In this document: piece by piece, positions 50,635-64,000 of the stretch
Numbering within the stretch: the first letter of the stretch is position 1
Layout of the letters: every line of letters begins with the position of its first letter
Origin: Osedax frankpressi
Taxonomy: Eukaryota; Annelida; Polychaeta; Sabellida; Siboglinidae
DNA length: 64,000 nucleotides
Direction of reading: 5' to 3'
Assembly (NCBI GenBank): GCA_964035775.1
Contig: OZ038315.1
Coordinates: 15,122,309-15,186,308, forward strand
Program-made: the position numbers and the translations under genes
Notes under the pieces: model-generated
What the model saw: the letters and a program-made list of their open reading frames with translations, nothing else
Database searches by the model: none
Told to the model about the DNA's origin: nothing

Positions 50635-51587
50635 TAATGTATCGTTCATTAATAATGAATTACCACTAAATTATAGGAAGAGCGAGGATTATTCACATAT
50701 ATAAATATCATCTGATTCTAGAAAATAATAAATAATTAATAAGAGATAAGATATATAAATGATAATTATTAAAACATGAATATATAAATATGTATTTACA
50801 AACTATTTACGAACTTTTAGTTATATTCATATGTAGAACTGTATCTATTTAAAGCACCATTATTTCTTTCGAGTATAATTATGTAATTCAGGTAGTTTAA
50901 ATAATATATCAATTGTGGTTTATATGGCTAATCTTTGTATTGTCTTTTGGAAATATTCTATCCATATAACTATTCTATATCCTGTAAATATTATCTATTC
51001 TATAGCTATTATATTTATATAATTATTCTATGCCCTAGCGTTTGTATACTTTAAGTTTTTTTTAGTTGTTACGCTTCTAAATCTTAGACATTTTTGGTAA
51101 AATCTATAGAATCTTTATATATTATATAATGATATTATTTTCTGTTGATATGATAGACATATTTGTTATCCGTATTGGGTTATAAAGTATGCACAGAATT
51201 ACTCTCTATTTCATAATATATATTCACATTTTCTAAGTATTATTCGATGACTTAGATATTGTTGGTTGCTTGTTGAGTTAGAATATCATTAGATTTGTTG
51301 TATTATGAGAAAAATAAGTTCATAAATGATCTAAGTACGGGGTTATGAAGTATTTAATGTAGAATAAGAAGCCTCTTCTGGAATATGAATATTTACACCA
51401 ACTCAACATAAAGCATACATATTTTCGTTGTTATTCGCTTTCATAATTGATAATTAACTTTCATATTTCCATTGTCTAGACATTCTAAGTTTGAGTTTAT
51501 TTGAGAAAAATATAATATACGAATCTGGTGGCAATTTTAGATATGACTAATTTCTTCTTTTAATCTAGAATATAAAAAATAGTCATA

Positions 51588-51880
51588 CACTCCAGTTATA
51601 TTCACTAACTGGCAGACATTCCAGTTATATTCACAAACTGGCAGACATTCCAGTTATATTCACAAACTGGCAGACATTCCAGTTATATTTACAAAGTGAC
51701 AGACATTCCAGTTATATTCACAAAGTGACAGACATTCCAGTTATATTTACAAAGTGACAGACATTCCAGTTATATTTACAAAGTGACAGACATTCCAGTT
51801 ATATTCACAAACTGGCAGACATTCCAGTTATATTTACAAAGTGACAGACATTCCAGTTATATTCATAAACTGGCAGTCAT
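51588..51880. repeat. 29-bp minisatellite, about 10 copies
   Basis: Units start ATTCCAGTTATATTCACAAA and end CTGGCAGAC. In half the copies CCAGTT and AACTGG form a 6-bp inverted repeat around a 9-base loop. The other half read AAGTGACAG, which breaks it. Confidence 0.92.
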
Positions 51881-52311
51881 TTTTTTATATTATGAAGGTT
51901 ACATCTACTAATATTTTCATGAGTAATAACATCTCATTACTTGATCAATATATTAATCTCATCATATAATCACGATATAAAATTAAATACTATATAGTAT
52001 ATAGTAGTATTAAGTAGTATTATAGTACTATATAGTAGTATTAAGATACTACTATATAAATATATATTTCCAGTGAATCGTATAAAATATGTGAATATGA
52101 ATTAAATGGAAAAATATATCACCGTGGTATTAAATACATAAAGAGATAATAAATAAGTATTTAATAATTAATGGCACGTTATAATTTATGTGGTCAACAA
52201 GATGGTAAATAATGGTGATATTTATTACAAATCATTATGATAAACCTATCATTACAAATAATTAATGATTCATTAACCACAAACATTAATTTATAAAACA
52301 TATTAGATAAT

Positions 52312-52315
<4 letters not shown>

Positions 52316-52367
<52 letters not shown>
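52316..52367. repeat. (AT)n microsatellite
   Basis: About 50 bp of AT alternation. Confidence 0.9.
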
Positions 52368-52368
<1 letters not shown>

Positions 52369-52676
52369 ATTATAAAATACCATTTCCATTATTTAATTTT
52401 TTTAAATATTTCTCTAGAATAATATTAAATATGATTGATATACTACCTAAATATAACTATTCGAAAACTGATAAGTCCTGATCTATCTTGTTTTAATTGA
52501 TATTTATTTGTAACCATCTTATTCTCTCAATAATCACTCAATCAAGTTCAATCTTATTAAATAGTTCACGTCCCTTAATTATTAATATTTTTAGAGCGTC
52601 TTACATAAGTTCAGAATTAATGAAATTCTTAGATATAATTACTATTTTAAAGTCGAATTTGTTAGATATACCTTCT

Positions 52677-52714
<38 letters not shown>

Positions 52715-52825
52715 CTTAATTATGCAACTGATTCTTCCATTAACAACCTATGTTTTAGATATATTGCTTGATCTATCAAATACCTTTTATAAATCATAAG
52801 TAGTAACATATTATATGATCATAAC

Positions 52826-53030
52826 GATATTACATACCACTACGATATTACTTTCCACTAGGATATTACCTAACACTACGATATTACCTTCCACTACGAT
52901 ATTACCTACCATTAGGATATTACCTAATACTACGATATTACATACCACTACGATATTATCTACCACTACGATATTACCTACCCCAACAATATTACCTACC
53001 GCTACGATATTACCTACCCCTACGATATAT
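52826..53030. repeat. 18-bp minisatellite, about 12 copies
   Basis: Units CCACTACGATATTACCTA with several substitutions per copy. The open frame over it is a period artefact. Confidence 0.9.
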
Positions 53031-53964
53031 TTGTATAGTAATCTACGTATTAAAATGTTTGTAATTATAATTCTTAATGAATTTTAAAAATAATTTAAAA
53101 TGTAAACATAAAATCATTATATATCAAAATATAAAATAACCCAAATATTTTGTATAAAAAAAAATGTAACAATAGATAAATAACAAAATTAAAAAAATGT
53201 AAATTAATAAAAAATATATTAAACCAACTAACACCAAATTAAAATAATTAAAAAATATTGTATATAAGATTTAAATGTGTTTGGGAATGTAATTAATAGT
53301 ATTGAAAAACAAAAATGTATATTATAAACATAAATAAAGATAATTAATTCATATTTATTTAATAAGTAATACGGTTTTAAGAATGGCTTAATAAATATTT
53401 AAATTAACATTTTTATTTATGTTTAAAATAAGTAATTATTCTTATTATTCTTATTCTTTTTTGTACAATTATAATTATGACGATTTTAGTAAAAGTAGTA
53501 AATATTTGTTATTTTTATTATAATTAAAATATGCAATATAAATTAAAATTATAATAAATATCAAAATTAAGTATTAAAAATAAGTATAGAATGTTTGTTG
53601 ACGTTTATCTATCTATCGTCTTTTAATAACAAATGTTTATTAATTATAATTTCAGACTTTTTATGACAAGTTTAATTAATTTCATTCGTATTGTAAAAGA
53701 ATCATCATAATTATATACCGTAAAATAAATTAATAGGCTAAATGAATTATATAACAAAATTAAAATATGTTTGGATGAAAAAGATACTTTTTTTAATAAA
53801 TATTTTATAGAATATCATTAATATATTTAATAAATTATTAATATTATTAATATTTTATATATGTAATATCATTAATAGATGAACAGTCTATATTTTGGGT
53901 ATAATTCAATTTATTATCTTAAATTATTCCTGAAACTTTATCTATTTAAATTCTTTCTATTATC

Positions 53965-53989
53965 AATATATATATATTATATATATATA

Positions 53990-54048
<59 letters not shown>

Positions 54049-54053
54049 ATATA

Positions 54054-54090
<37 letters not shown>
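53965..54090. repeat. (AT)n microsatellite, long
   Basis: About 125 bp of AT alternation with a few TATTAT and TGAT breaks. One of the longest runs in the window. Confidence 0.9.
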
Positions 54091-54091
<1 letters not shown>

Positions 54092-55292
54092 TATAAGCAT
54101 TTACTTAATCTTCAGATAATTTAATATTTTAATTAGTAATATTTAAACTAAACCAAAACATTGAGATACGTCTACATTTGTTTAGGTAGGCTATCGGTAA
54201 TATCGGTGAATAACAATTGTGATATATTTTCAGCATTTATATTAATATTAATATTATATAAATAATTAATAATATAGTTTTGATAACATTAAAAGTAAAA
54301 TATTAACCTTTGTTTATAACAATATTAAAATAATGTAAAAAGTATCAATTGCTAAAATATGCTAATCGTGTTTTTTATTCCAAAATTTCTTCTAAACTAT
54401 TTAAAAATAAGTTTAAAACACTACTATAACAATACCTGTCAAGTTTATTTGTTACATCAACATGGCTATCTACTCAAAAAGCTTTTTTAGATCTAAACAA
54501 TGCTAACCACATTTTTTGTATTATATATATACTTATTAGTTATTGAAATAAAAGAGTATATCTATTCCAAAGTATGACGAGCGTAGCACTATTTCAATAC
54601 TAGTACATCACTGTTACATCACTAGTATATTACTATTGATGTACTAGTGCATTATTAGTGTAATGATTGACGATATCGTCATCCATATGAGATACAGATG
54701 TTACAATAATTAATATTGAAAATGTTTTACGATATATATATATCATATTTTCTTTAAATGACTTTTTTACAACCAAATAGATACATATATAAAAATTAGA
54801 GAGACTATTATTAACCCTATTATTAGAGAGATAACTGATAATTAATAGATTAATCATTAACTATAATACGTGTGTAAATTTATTAAACAAACTACTTATT
54901 AAATGAAAATATATATTTAAAAATAAATATTGTAGATAATGTGTGATAATACAGTGTTGATATCATATATTCATATATCGTATATCGTATCAGATATCAT
55001 ATATCGTATATCCATGATCGTTTTTATTTGTAATTGTTTTGGTTAAAATAGCATTACAACTATTTTTTACCGATTACCTTACTATTATAGGGTAATAATG
55101 ATATTGGTCTAGTTTTTAAAATATATGTTACAAACTTATTATGTCTCTATTGTAGTTTCATTTCATTGAAATAGACATAATTTTATATTTAAATACAAAT
55201 ACTTTGTTTCACATTTATCAATACATATGTAAAATATCCTTAAATAATTTGAAATACTCTGAAAGACACAGTCTGGACTAATTGAGTTAAAA

Positions 55293-55296
<4 letters not shown>

Positions 55297-55323
<27 letters not shown>

Positions 55324-55335
55324 AATGTATATATG

Positions 55336-55384
<49 letters not shown>

Positions 55385-55400
55385 ATATATATATATATAT
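55297..55400. repeat. (AT)n/(ATGT) microsatellite
   Basis: About 100 bp of AT alternation broken by TATGTA steps. Confidence 0.9.
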
Positions 55401-56190
55401 CAGTAGCATGACTCGACAAATTGATATATTATTAATATTAACTAGAATTATTATAATCAATTTATTATAATATATATTAATAACGCAACTAATGATATCA
55501 AAGAGTAAATTTCGTTTACATGTATTTCTCGCACGCCACATACGGGTTACACCATTGGTTTACATATCGGTATTTACTTTACATCTCTGAATTACTCATA
55601 TCATTCAGAAATATGATTTATACGTGGATGGGTGATATACATATGTAATGTAATACGAATTTCATTAGTTACGAGTACATATGAAAGAGGAAATGCGACA
55701 CATCACAATTATTGGATTAATAATAAATTCTTGTCTGACATTTAGGAATGAGAATGATAATGGTTATTAAATATATTAATTATGATATCTTATTAATCTT
55801 TTTAGATTAATAAGATATTCACTTTATACACAATTGACTCATACGCATATATATATATATATATATATATAAACACTAGATTTAATGCCTTATTAAATTC
55901 CAATATATTATTTATAATTTATATAATATATGTGTTTTACTAAAATTACGTATATTTAAATCGAAAGGTACATATTTAGTAAGTGGACTAATCAAAAACA
56001 TAAAGTAAAAATTAAATTAAATTATGTTATCAATGTTATCAATTAAGAAGATTGTTATCTATAGTTAATTGAAGATAATATGTTAGTGAATATAACAATT
56101 CGCTGATTTATTGACTTTATATTCAAATCGTATAGTAGTTCTTTGATAAGGTCCCTTGAAAACAACTTTATAAATAACAACCGGAAACAG

Positions 56191-56807
56191 TTTCTATGAT
56201 CTGTGGAGGTAATTTAACTACTAGGCAATGTGATGAAAAGATATTTCTCGTAAACCGGACTTCAGTTAAAAACTCTTTCACCAGTTCAAAGAGCACAGTC
56301 GATATACTGTTACATATTGTCAACACGTTAAGGGCTAAGAATATCTTCATTATTTTCGACGGTAAGTATGTGGTATTAAATACTCTATATTATATTATAT
56401 ATATACACGATAATCTATATTTGGTAAATACCATTTAGTAAATATCAGTTAATGTTAAATATTTTAAGATATATTATAAAATTGAATAATAAATAGCATA
56501 ATAAATATAAAGATGGTAAAATAATAAAATATTACAAATTAGGAAATATGACTAGCGATGTATTTCACTACATTATCATGTATAATATATAAATAACGTT
56601 ACGATTAATAATGCTTATTGTAAAATTGATAACATAATTTTTAGAAATTATAAAAATTCAATCAATTAATTTTATCTGAAGATTATTATATAATAATATG
56701 GAGGAAATATATTGATCTAAATATACCGTTTATTTTGAAATATTAATGTTTTAGCAGACTTTGAAAATATAGGATAAGTAATTATATATATATATATATA
56801 TATATAT

Positions 56808-56851
<44 letters not shown>

Positions 56852-56879
56852 CTATATATATATATATATATATATATAT

Positions 56880-56919
<40 letters not shown>

Positions 56920-57684
56920 CTAATAACCAATTAATCTATTATTATCTATGATAATAATACATATTTTAATAACAATATATACATGCATATAAATTATATG
57001 TTTAATTATATGAATATGAAAGAATTAGTACGTAATAATGTACAGCTTAAGTTGTCATTATAAAATGAACACATATTCACAGATAAACACTATCCGATGT
57101 TTACTCGTTTGACCTATGACCTCACCGACGTCGCATTCGCCGAGTGGTACTTACAAGATAGTAGTTTCGACGACCCTCGATTACCTTGGCGATATTTGCT
57201 GAGTAAAATAGATGTAGTGTTGTTATTGTTAAGCGAGGCGATGTCCAGTGATATCATTATAAGAGTTAGTCTCGTTACTTACCAGCACCAAAGGTTAGAT
57301 TATCTTGTGCACGCTTGATGGAGTGTAAATATTCTATGTACCTAATTTGCTTCGGAAAGTTTTCAATTATACCTAACTAATAGGCACGGCACAATTACTA
57401 CTTGACCAGTGCCCGAGTACAGTGGGTGGTCATTTCGAGTCGACCTAGCTCATGGCAAGACATCCTGGAAACTGGAGAGAAAGTTTTACTTTTACAAACG
57501 AGTCAAGAAAATTACGTAAGTATCCACTAGCACAATATTTATTATTATAACCTATGTAGTGTATACTCATCTAATATAGTATGAATATATTCATATAACC
57601 ATTATAGAAATACCGACTCTCACACATCTATACACAGACGAGCATATACATACACAAACCAATAATGCATATTCATATATATAC

Positions 57685-57740
<56 letters not shown>

Positions 57741-57871
57741 TTATATACATAAAATGAATTATTAATTATTTCTGTAAATTTCAACTATTTCAATGATTTT
57801 GTGATGTTCATACGTTATTTAAATAATTTAAATAATTTAATAATGATGAATGCTAAATCATCCCTAAAGGA

Positions 57872-57938
<67 letters not shown>

Positions 57939-59380
57939 CTATGTAATGTTATTTCCGACGAATCTTATGCATTTCATTCAACTGATTCATATACTGTATA
58001 TATCTAATATACATGCATACCTTCTGTATTTACATTATTTCATTTCCGTTGTCATAATCAAGGTGCATATACATCCATGAATCTAAGTCATCTTGATTAG
58101 TTCAATTATTTCGTATTTCTCTGGTATCCTTTATCATCTGAACATTCTCACATTTATAATACATATTTCACTTCCATGTAATTACGTATGTCATGCTTCA
58201 TATATGTAATAATTAATCAGATGTATTATTTCGTACTGTTGAGAAAGCAATATATTGTTATATTGTTTGCCCGTTATAATGAGAACATTGGTATACAACT
58301 AATTATGTTATGAGAATTTACCAAATTAATCATTTTAAACAACTTAACATATGAATGTTACGTTTGTTCTTAACGAGGCTTCCTAGTGAACAAATTGTAA
58401 TTGCTAAAAAATTAAATATTACGAAATAAACTGTAGAGTTAAAAATCCCTTAAAAATATGAAATACATGAATTTAAATTTTAAAAATATAAAGAATTATA
58501 TTCTAAATAATGAGAAAATGACTATAAAAAATGAAACATGAACATGAATTCATATTTGTATTTATATTTTGTTAATTAAGCTTAAGAAAAGTTGATAAAC
58601 AAAGATACACAATTCTGAAGCTAATAATAAGTTATCAGTATTTACTAAATAATAATACAATATTATAATACTGAAGCTAACATTAGTTTTTTAAATATTA
58701 AAAAACCTTGAGTATGAATAAAAAATGTGGATAAAAGAGTTATCAAAAGAGATAATAGATATAAAAGATAAGAGAGTATTATTTTGATGTCTTTGATAAT
58801 TTATATTTAGTAAGAAATAATTTTTAAAATATATTTTCTATAAAATAATAAAATTGATTTTAAAAATAAATTTGTAATTGAATAAATATAATTGAGTACA
58901 TATGAGTATACATAATATAGTATATAATTAATTAATTGTTGGGACATCGATATACTTAATGAAATTTTGTACCTCACTATATCAATAACATACACATATA
59001 TTGACGTTACAATAGATAATTGACAATATTATAAATATCGTCGGTGTTTTCTAAATGAAGGACACTGGCTCTTGATATCATTCTCTAGAAATGATTAACA
59101 CCGTTATTGATTTATAATCTGATTTATATACCGAACTTAGTATAACTAATATAACTTTAGTCGATATATACCGATACATGGATATCGTAAATAAATAGAA
59201 TTTATATTTATTACCTTATTGAAATTTGATTTTGATTGATTTTTTAGATTAAAAGTAAGCTTTCTATAATTATGTAATATGCTATTCAAAGGATTTTGAA
59301 TTTTCTCAAGCTTAAACAATTAATTTAAGACATTTTTTGAAATAAAAGGATGTGAACTATTTAGTATTTCCCATAAATAT

Positions 59381-59432
<52 letters not shown>

Positions 59433-60178
59433 CTCTATATTATGACTATAGTCACTAACTTATATAGATAGTGAAAAGAGATACATATCTAGACTATGAG
59501 GTAATAGCTAAGGAATTGCGATTAAAGAAAATATATTTTGTAAATTTACATTCATAGCCTTATATTATATTAGGTATTAACAGCTGTGCCTAGGTGATGC
59601 ACTCATTATATATAGATGATATAAATACAAAGTAATACTAATATGAACAAATTCATATGACGCAAACAAACGAACAATATAGTAAACAACTTACACAAAC
59701 TAATACTAATATATTTGTGACAGCATATGTATATACATATACATACATGTATATGTATAAATAGACTTGTATGTAAATATAAACATACACTTATATGTGT
59801 ATGTACATACACATATAAATGTATGTACATAAACGCAAATTACTCGATACGCAGAATTCACGTTACCGTGTGTGGACGAAGTCCATCAGTAATGATTTGA
59901 TTACTCTCTACGGTGAATGGACTGGAATTACGTTTAACGCGAAGCTGAATAACGCCTGGAACGTAACGGATTTTCGCAGACGACATTTCACCATCGTCAC
60001 TAATCCGGTGGCGTACATCATTTAATAGTTTAATATAAACCCGAAGTTTTCGTATCTCATAAACTTAAATATTATTGCAAATAAACGTATTAGAATTTAT
60101 AAATATCTGTATATCTATATACGGTTTAATTGTGTACCAAAACATATATAACTGTACGTAGATATATGACTATACACA

Positions 60179-60224
<46 letters not shown>

Positions 60225-61708
60225 AACTAAATATTAATAAGATAATGATTGCATATCATAAATTCTCAAGAAATCCCATTAACCTTTATTTCATATTAAT
60301 CGGCCAATTATTTCTAACTTATTATCTTAGAGATTTCATATATTATTCATAAATACATAATGCTTTTGTCATATTACTTCTCTTATATAACTTCTTTTCT
60401 ATAACTTCTCATGTATAGTTCATCCGAGGTTATTCCAGAACTCATTCTCATACTAATTATTTTGGTCACGCCGATAATCTAACTACGTTGTCTTTACCTC
60501 GATTTAACTTTATATTCCTCTTCGGAATCTACTACCAGTTGAAGGTATTCCACTGGTATAATATTACCAATCGTTCTTGACGGAATATGTATTGAAATTC
60601 TTGATACTCTCGCGGAATCTCTAAATTTCACGTGAGTATCTAATCCATTCATTTGAATTTATTAACTTGAATTCTAACACCAATTATTATTAATGTAAAT
60701 TAATTATCGATTAATGTTATTTTTACAATACATGAATAGTAATCTAATATCTAATACTAATAATGTGAAATTCTATTTTAATTATTACATACAATTATAT
60801 TATATTACATAAGAAATTGGTAATTTTATAATTATAATTAACGGACAATTTATTCATGAAAGATGAATCTATAATGTATCTAATATAATATAATCAAATA
60901 TGTTTATATAAATATATATTATAATATAATATACTAAAAAATAATTGTTAAAATTAGTAATTAAATAAAAATGTGGTAAATATGATAATCTATAAATGAT
61001 TGATTAACAATTAATTCTTGATAAATGAAATGTAATAGTAAATAATACATTAATACACTACCATAGTTGAGTATGTCATATATCAAAAAGGTAAATATTA
61101 TAAAATAGTTAATCTCAATTATATTTAATTTCGATTATACCTTTATTGACATTTATCTAAAGTAATACTAATATTTAAAATGAGCAAGAATGCTTAACTT
61201 TAAGAATGCTATTATGTTCTGGCAAATATAATTGAAACTAATACTTACTGTTTAAAGGTACGAATTAGTTTTGCCTGTGGATGGAAAGTGGGGAGCTCCG
61301 ATTGCAAATGGTAGTTGGAATGGAATGGTAGGCATGGTGAAAAGAGGAGTTAGTTATGCAGAATCTGAATTAGGAAATTTCAGTAATTTACTGAGAAACA
61401 TTGTTTATGTCCAGTTTTAAAGTAATTTAATATAAAAAATATGTAAGCAATTAATATAATCAACATTAAAAGTATGCATATTTTCATAATTGCATAATAT
61501 ACTAGATATTTTGTAATACCTAGTGATATGTTATAGAATCCTCTACGAACAGGAAGTTGATTGGGCAATTGGTAAATTCACCGTGACCCATCAACGTGAC
61601 GAAGTTATCGACTATACGGCCGCATTTTGGCATGAAGCTTCGACGATGTTAATGCGAAACCCAAACATCGACGATCCTCTTGTTTTCGTTAGACCCTTTA
61701 AAACTGAG
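56191..61708 (+). CDS. Ionotropic glutamate receptor, 5' exon and membrane part missing
   Basis: Ligand-gated cation channel subunit of the animal iGluR family. Exons seen: 56191-56361, 57083-57264, 57384-57515, 59855-60012, 60545-60631, 61258-61348, 61553-61708. Phases agree, giving about 325 residues. The first three exons match the second half of the N-terminal domain ([21 protein letters not shown], then [20 protein letters not shown] and [12 protein letters not shown], echoing the usual pattern of -VLLLCSE- and -WVVIS-). The ligand-binding S1 half follows: [49 protein letters not shown] and [17 protein letters not shown]. The Arg that binds the ligand carboxylate (TVTHQR) is kept. The usual Pro-Leu-Thr before it reads Lys-Phe-Thr, as in many divergent invertebrate receptors. 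The last exon ends RPFKTE at a GTTAGA donor, just where the first membrane helix normally starts. No later exon was found up to 64,000. The 60,012 donor (GTACAT) and the 60,545 acceptor are the least certain junctions. Confidence 0.88.
56783..56920. repeat. (AT)n microsatellite with TTAC interruptions
   Basis: Four AT runs separated by TTACT, in receptor intron 1. Confidence 0.9.
57675..57935. repeat. Two (AT)n/(ATGT) runs
   Basis: AT alternation at about 57,675-57,738 and 57,870-57,935 with unique sequence between, in the 2.3-kb receptor intron. Confidence 0.88.
59383..59430. repeat. (AT)n microsatellite
   Basis: About 46 bp of AT alternation in the same receptor intron. Confidence 0.9.
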
Positions 61709-62545
61709 GTTAGAGAACAATAGTCTAGATATACTCTAGACCCAGATTAAAATAAACCATACATTTGATATAGGTTTATTTTTAGAAATCCGAAAAATAC
61801 CATTAAATATTCAAAATGTTTGACACATTTTAAGACTGTTTGACACATTTGAGATTCGTATATGATTTAAGTTTATGCGTATTACAGTTTTAGACCATTC
61901 AATATAAATGTTATCATATATTATACTTTTATGACATTCGTATTATATCTACATTATTTTCATTTTATAGGAGTATATATGAGTTATATATAAATCGGTG
62001 TGCCTAGGACCTATAGGTCCAACGTATACGCTGTAAGTGTGTAGATGCATACGAGTAATGTGTGTAAATGGGTACGTGAACACATATGCGCTTGACTATT
62101 TCAAACAAATATATAACACTAATATGCAATACTGTTCCTAACTTGTAATACATTAGAATATACTCCCATCAATAAATATGTTTGTACGTACGTTTTCTTA
62201 TGCTACTATTATATGTAGTGTAGAAATGAAGGTATAATAATTTCTATATATGAAATATTTATATAATGCGAGCGAGAATAATTCGTAGTTATAATATCAG
62301 GTTTGTATTATCGTTAATCATTTTATTTTAAAGGTCAGAATAATCTAGCCTACGGGATAACTCACTATGTTTGATATGAATGCATGTAGATCTATAGCTC
62401 AAATAATCGATACCTCTTATAATAAGATTTTTATTAAATGTATCTCAAAGCGTGGAATATTATTAATTAGATAAATATCATATATCATCAAATTTCCTGT
62501 TATATTTCAAAGGACTCCACCGAATTTATTTACTACAATACAATC

Positions 62546-62597
<52 letters not shown>

Positions 62598-64000
62598 TAT
62601 TTTAATCTTATTATCTAAGATAAAAAACAATATATAAAAAAAAATCCTATTTATAAAAAATACTTATCAAATATTTAATTTTTTGCTTTTTTCTATCTTT
62701 TTAAAATTTATAATAAATCGATAGATACTAAATTACAAATACATAGTTTAAATATAAATCATATAGTACATTGAACCATTTCTGATATATACAACTATAA
62801 TAATTAAGATAAGTTCAATGTTAATGTAGAAACAATGCATAATGATTATTATCTAGAGGTATATACGATCTTATTAATAAATCAAACTTTACATAACTAT
62901 AAGATAATTTGTTATACATTACTTAATAAATAGTTTTGAAATGAATAGTTATTTATATATTTAAAAAAATTAGTGTTTAGACATTAGCCTAATTATAAAA
63001 GTAAACTATAGATTATATATAAACCAAAAAATGCAATTATTTATCCAATATATATATTCTATTAATTAAGATATTAATTCTGATTAAATATTAATTATAA
63101 TCTTAAATATATGTAAATCTATAGTTTACATTTTAAAAATTAAATAAATACTAACTGATAAATAACATATATTTGATAAGCTCATAAAACTAAATAAACC
63201 TTTCAAGTAATTTTATTTTTTGCATGGAAAAATATCTATATTATTTTTTATTTGTATATTTGAAACGGTATTTCAAATAATTATGAGTCACATGACAATA
63301 CAAATTGTACAAACTCGTTAAATTCACAATAAAACAATACATAAGTTTGCTAACTAATAATTATAAAATTGCTATGATAAATCTAAGCCTATTGCAAAAA
63401 AAACAGATATTGATGGCAGATATTAAATTGCATTTATTATTCAAATATATAATCCTTTAATTTAATCTTTTTTAAGAACGTTTCATTCTTATTTATGTAA
63501 TCCTATTTATTATACCAGTGCTATAACTTTTAAATTTATAATTAATTTATATATATTTTGTCATATTAAAATCTTAATATTTTATGTTTGTAATTTTAAG
63601 TATTTTAAGTAATGGATTATTTTAAAATACAATTTTATATAATAATATATATTTTATATATAATATTACATATAATTATTTACATAATATTGGATTATAT
63701 CAATAATGTAATATATTTAAAATTTAATAAAGTTTTTAAGCGTAAGAGTAATTTCAGAAACGGCATTTTTTAAAATGAAATTCTTGAATTATATTTCAAT
63801 AAGCTTGAATTTACCATATCAGCTTATTAGATCATTATATTTTGATTATATTTCTAAGTATAATGTAAAATATAAACGTAAACAATATATATTCTTATTT
63901 TTGTTCTGACTTGATTAAAATCATCAAATTATGATTATAATAGATCAAAATATCATTTCAATATATGCAAAAATATGTTAATAAACAATACCTGTATATG
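61709..64000. other. Probable receptor intron, no exon recognised
   Basis: AT-rich sequence with an AT run at about 62,549-62,595. None of the conserved blocks expected next in an iGluR (first membrane helix, pore loop, SYTANLAA-type helix) was seen, so the following exons are probably beyond the window. Confidence 0.55.

Larger units (their letters stand above)
53035..56190. other. Intergenic AT-rich sequence, no gene supported
   Basis: Long AT runs at 53,965-54,090 and 55,297-55,400. A GC-richer patch at about 55,510-55,720 has short open frames on both strands, none with usable splice sites. The 5' end of the receptor gene should lie in this stretch or further left. Confidence 0.45.

Noticed and set aside
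52497-52679. 60-codon plus-strand frame, considered as a LINE endonuclease piece
   Set aside because: No family block is recognisable and no ATG starts it.
55510-55720. GC-richer patch with frames such as GYTIGLHIGIYFTSLNYS
   Set aside because: No ATG and no usable donor or acceptor in phase with the receptor exons; too weak to call.
1-64000. tRNA, rRNA and other structured RNA genes
   Set aside because: I saw no tRNA A/B boxes in proper spacing and no rRNA-like conserved stretch by eye; a covariance-model scan would be the decisive test.

Overview
The window is eukaryotic, intron-rich and very AT-rich, and it comes from an invertebrate-type animal. The evidence is a Notch ligand with an MNNL-DSL-EGF layout, a mitochondrial aspartate/glutamate carrier, an ionotropic glutamate receptor, GT-AG introns, long (AT)n runs and degraded LINEs. 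I cannot place the phylum from the sequence alone. There are no operons. Genes are built from 15-20 short exons, and I assembled each one by checking that donors, acceptors and codon phase agree at every junction.

Layout. 1-14,760 (minus): a Delta/Jagged-class ligand (MNNL, DSL, 11 EGF repeats, a small unassigned domain, a Ser/Thr/Pro-rich tail). Its signal-peptide exon was not found and no membrane segment is visible. One intron holds a 2.2-kb array of 15-bp units. 15-20 kb: no gene found, a 200-base assembly gap, and a minus-strand LINE relic at about 18 kb. 20.4-21.4 kb (minus): a two-exon gene for an unrecognised basic 226-residue protein. 22 kb: a LINE endonuclease fragment. 23.7-26.6 kb (minus): complete ribulose-5-phosphate 3-epimerase, five exons, 221 residues. 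27.1-45.0 kb (plus): complete aspartate/glutamate carrier, 18 exons, 689 residues, divergent from the epimerase across 509 bp. Its introns carry two LINE relics, many tandem repeats of different units, and an internal TATA+Inr promoter in front of a 67-codon ORF. 45-56 kb: mostly repeat-laden AT-rich sequence. 56.2-61.7 kb (plus): the 5' part of an ionotropic glutamate receptor (N-terminal domain and first half of the ligand-binding domain), which runs off the window's right edge or into exons I could not find.

How the genes relate. The epimerase belongs to the pentose phosphate pathway, and the carrier to the malate-aspartate shuttle. They share a short divergent intergenic region with a TCACGTGA E-box next to the carrier start. 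The Notch ligand and the receptor are unrelated cell-surface genes. The most unusual items are the internal promoter and small ORF inside the carrier, the splice-signal-like 15-bp array in the Notch ligand, the E-box-bearing 26-bp array with CpG-decay variation, the higher-order 16-bp array, and the base-composition change inside the carrier gene.
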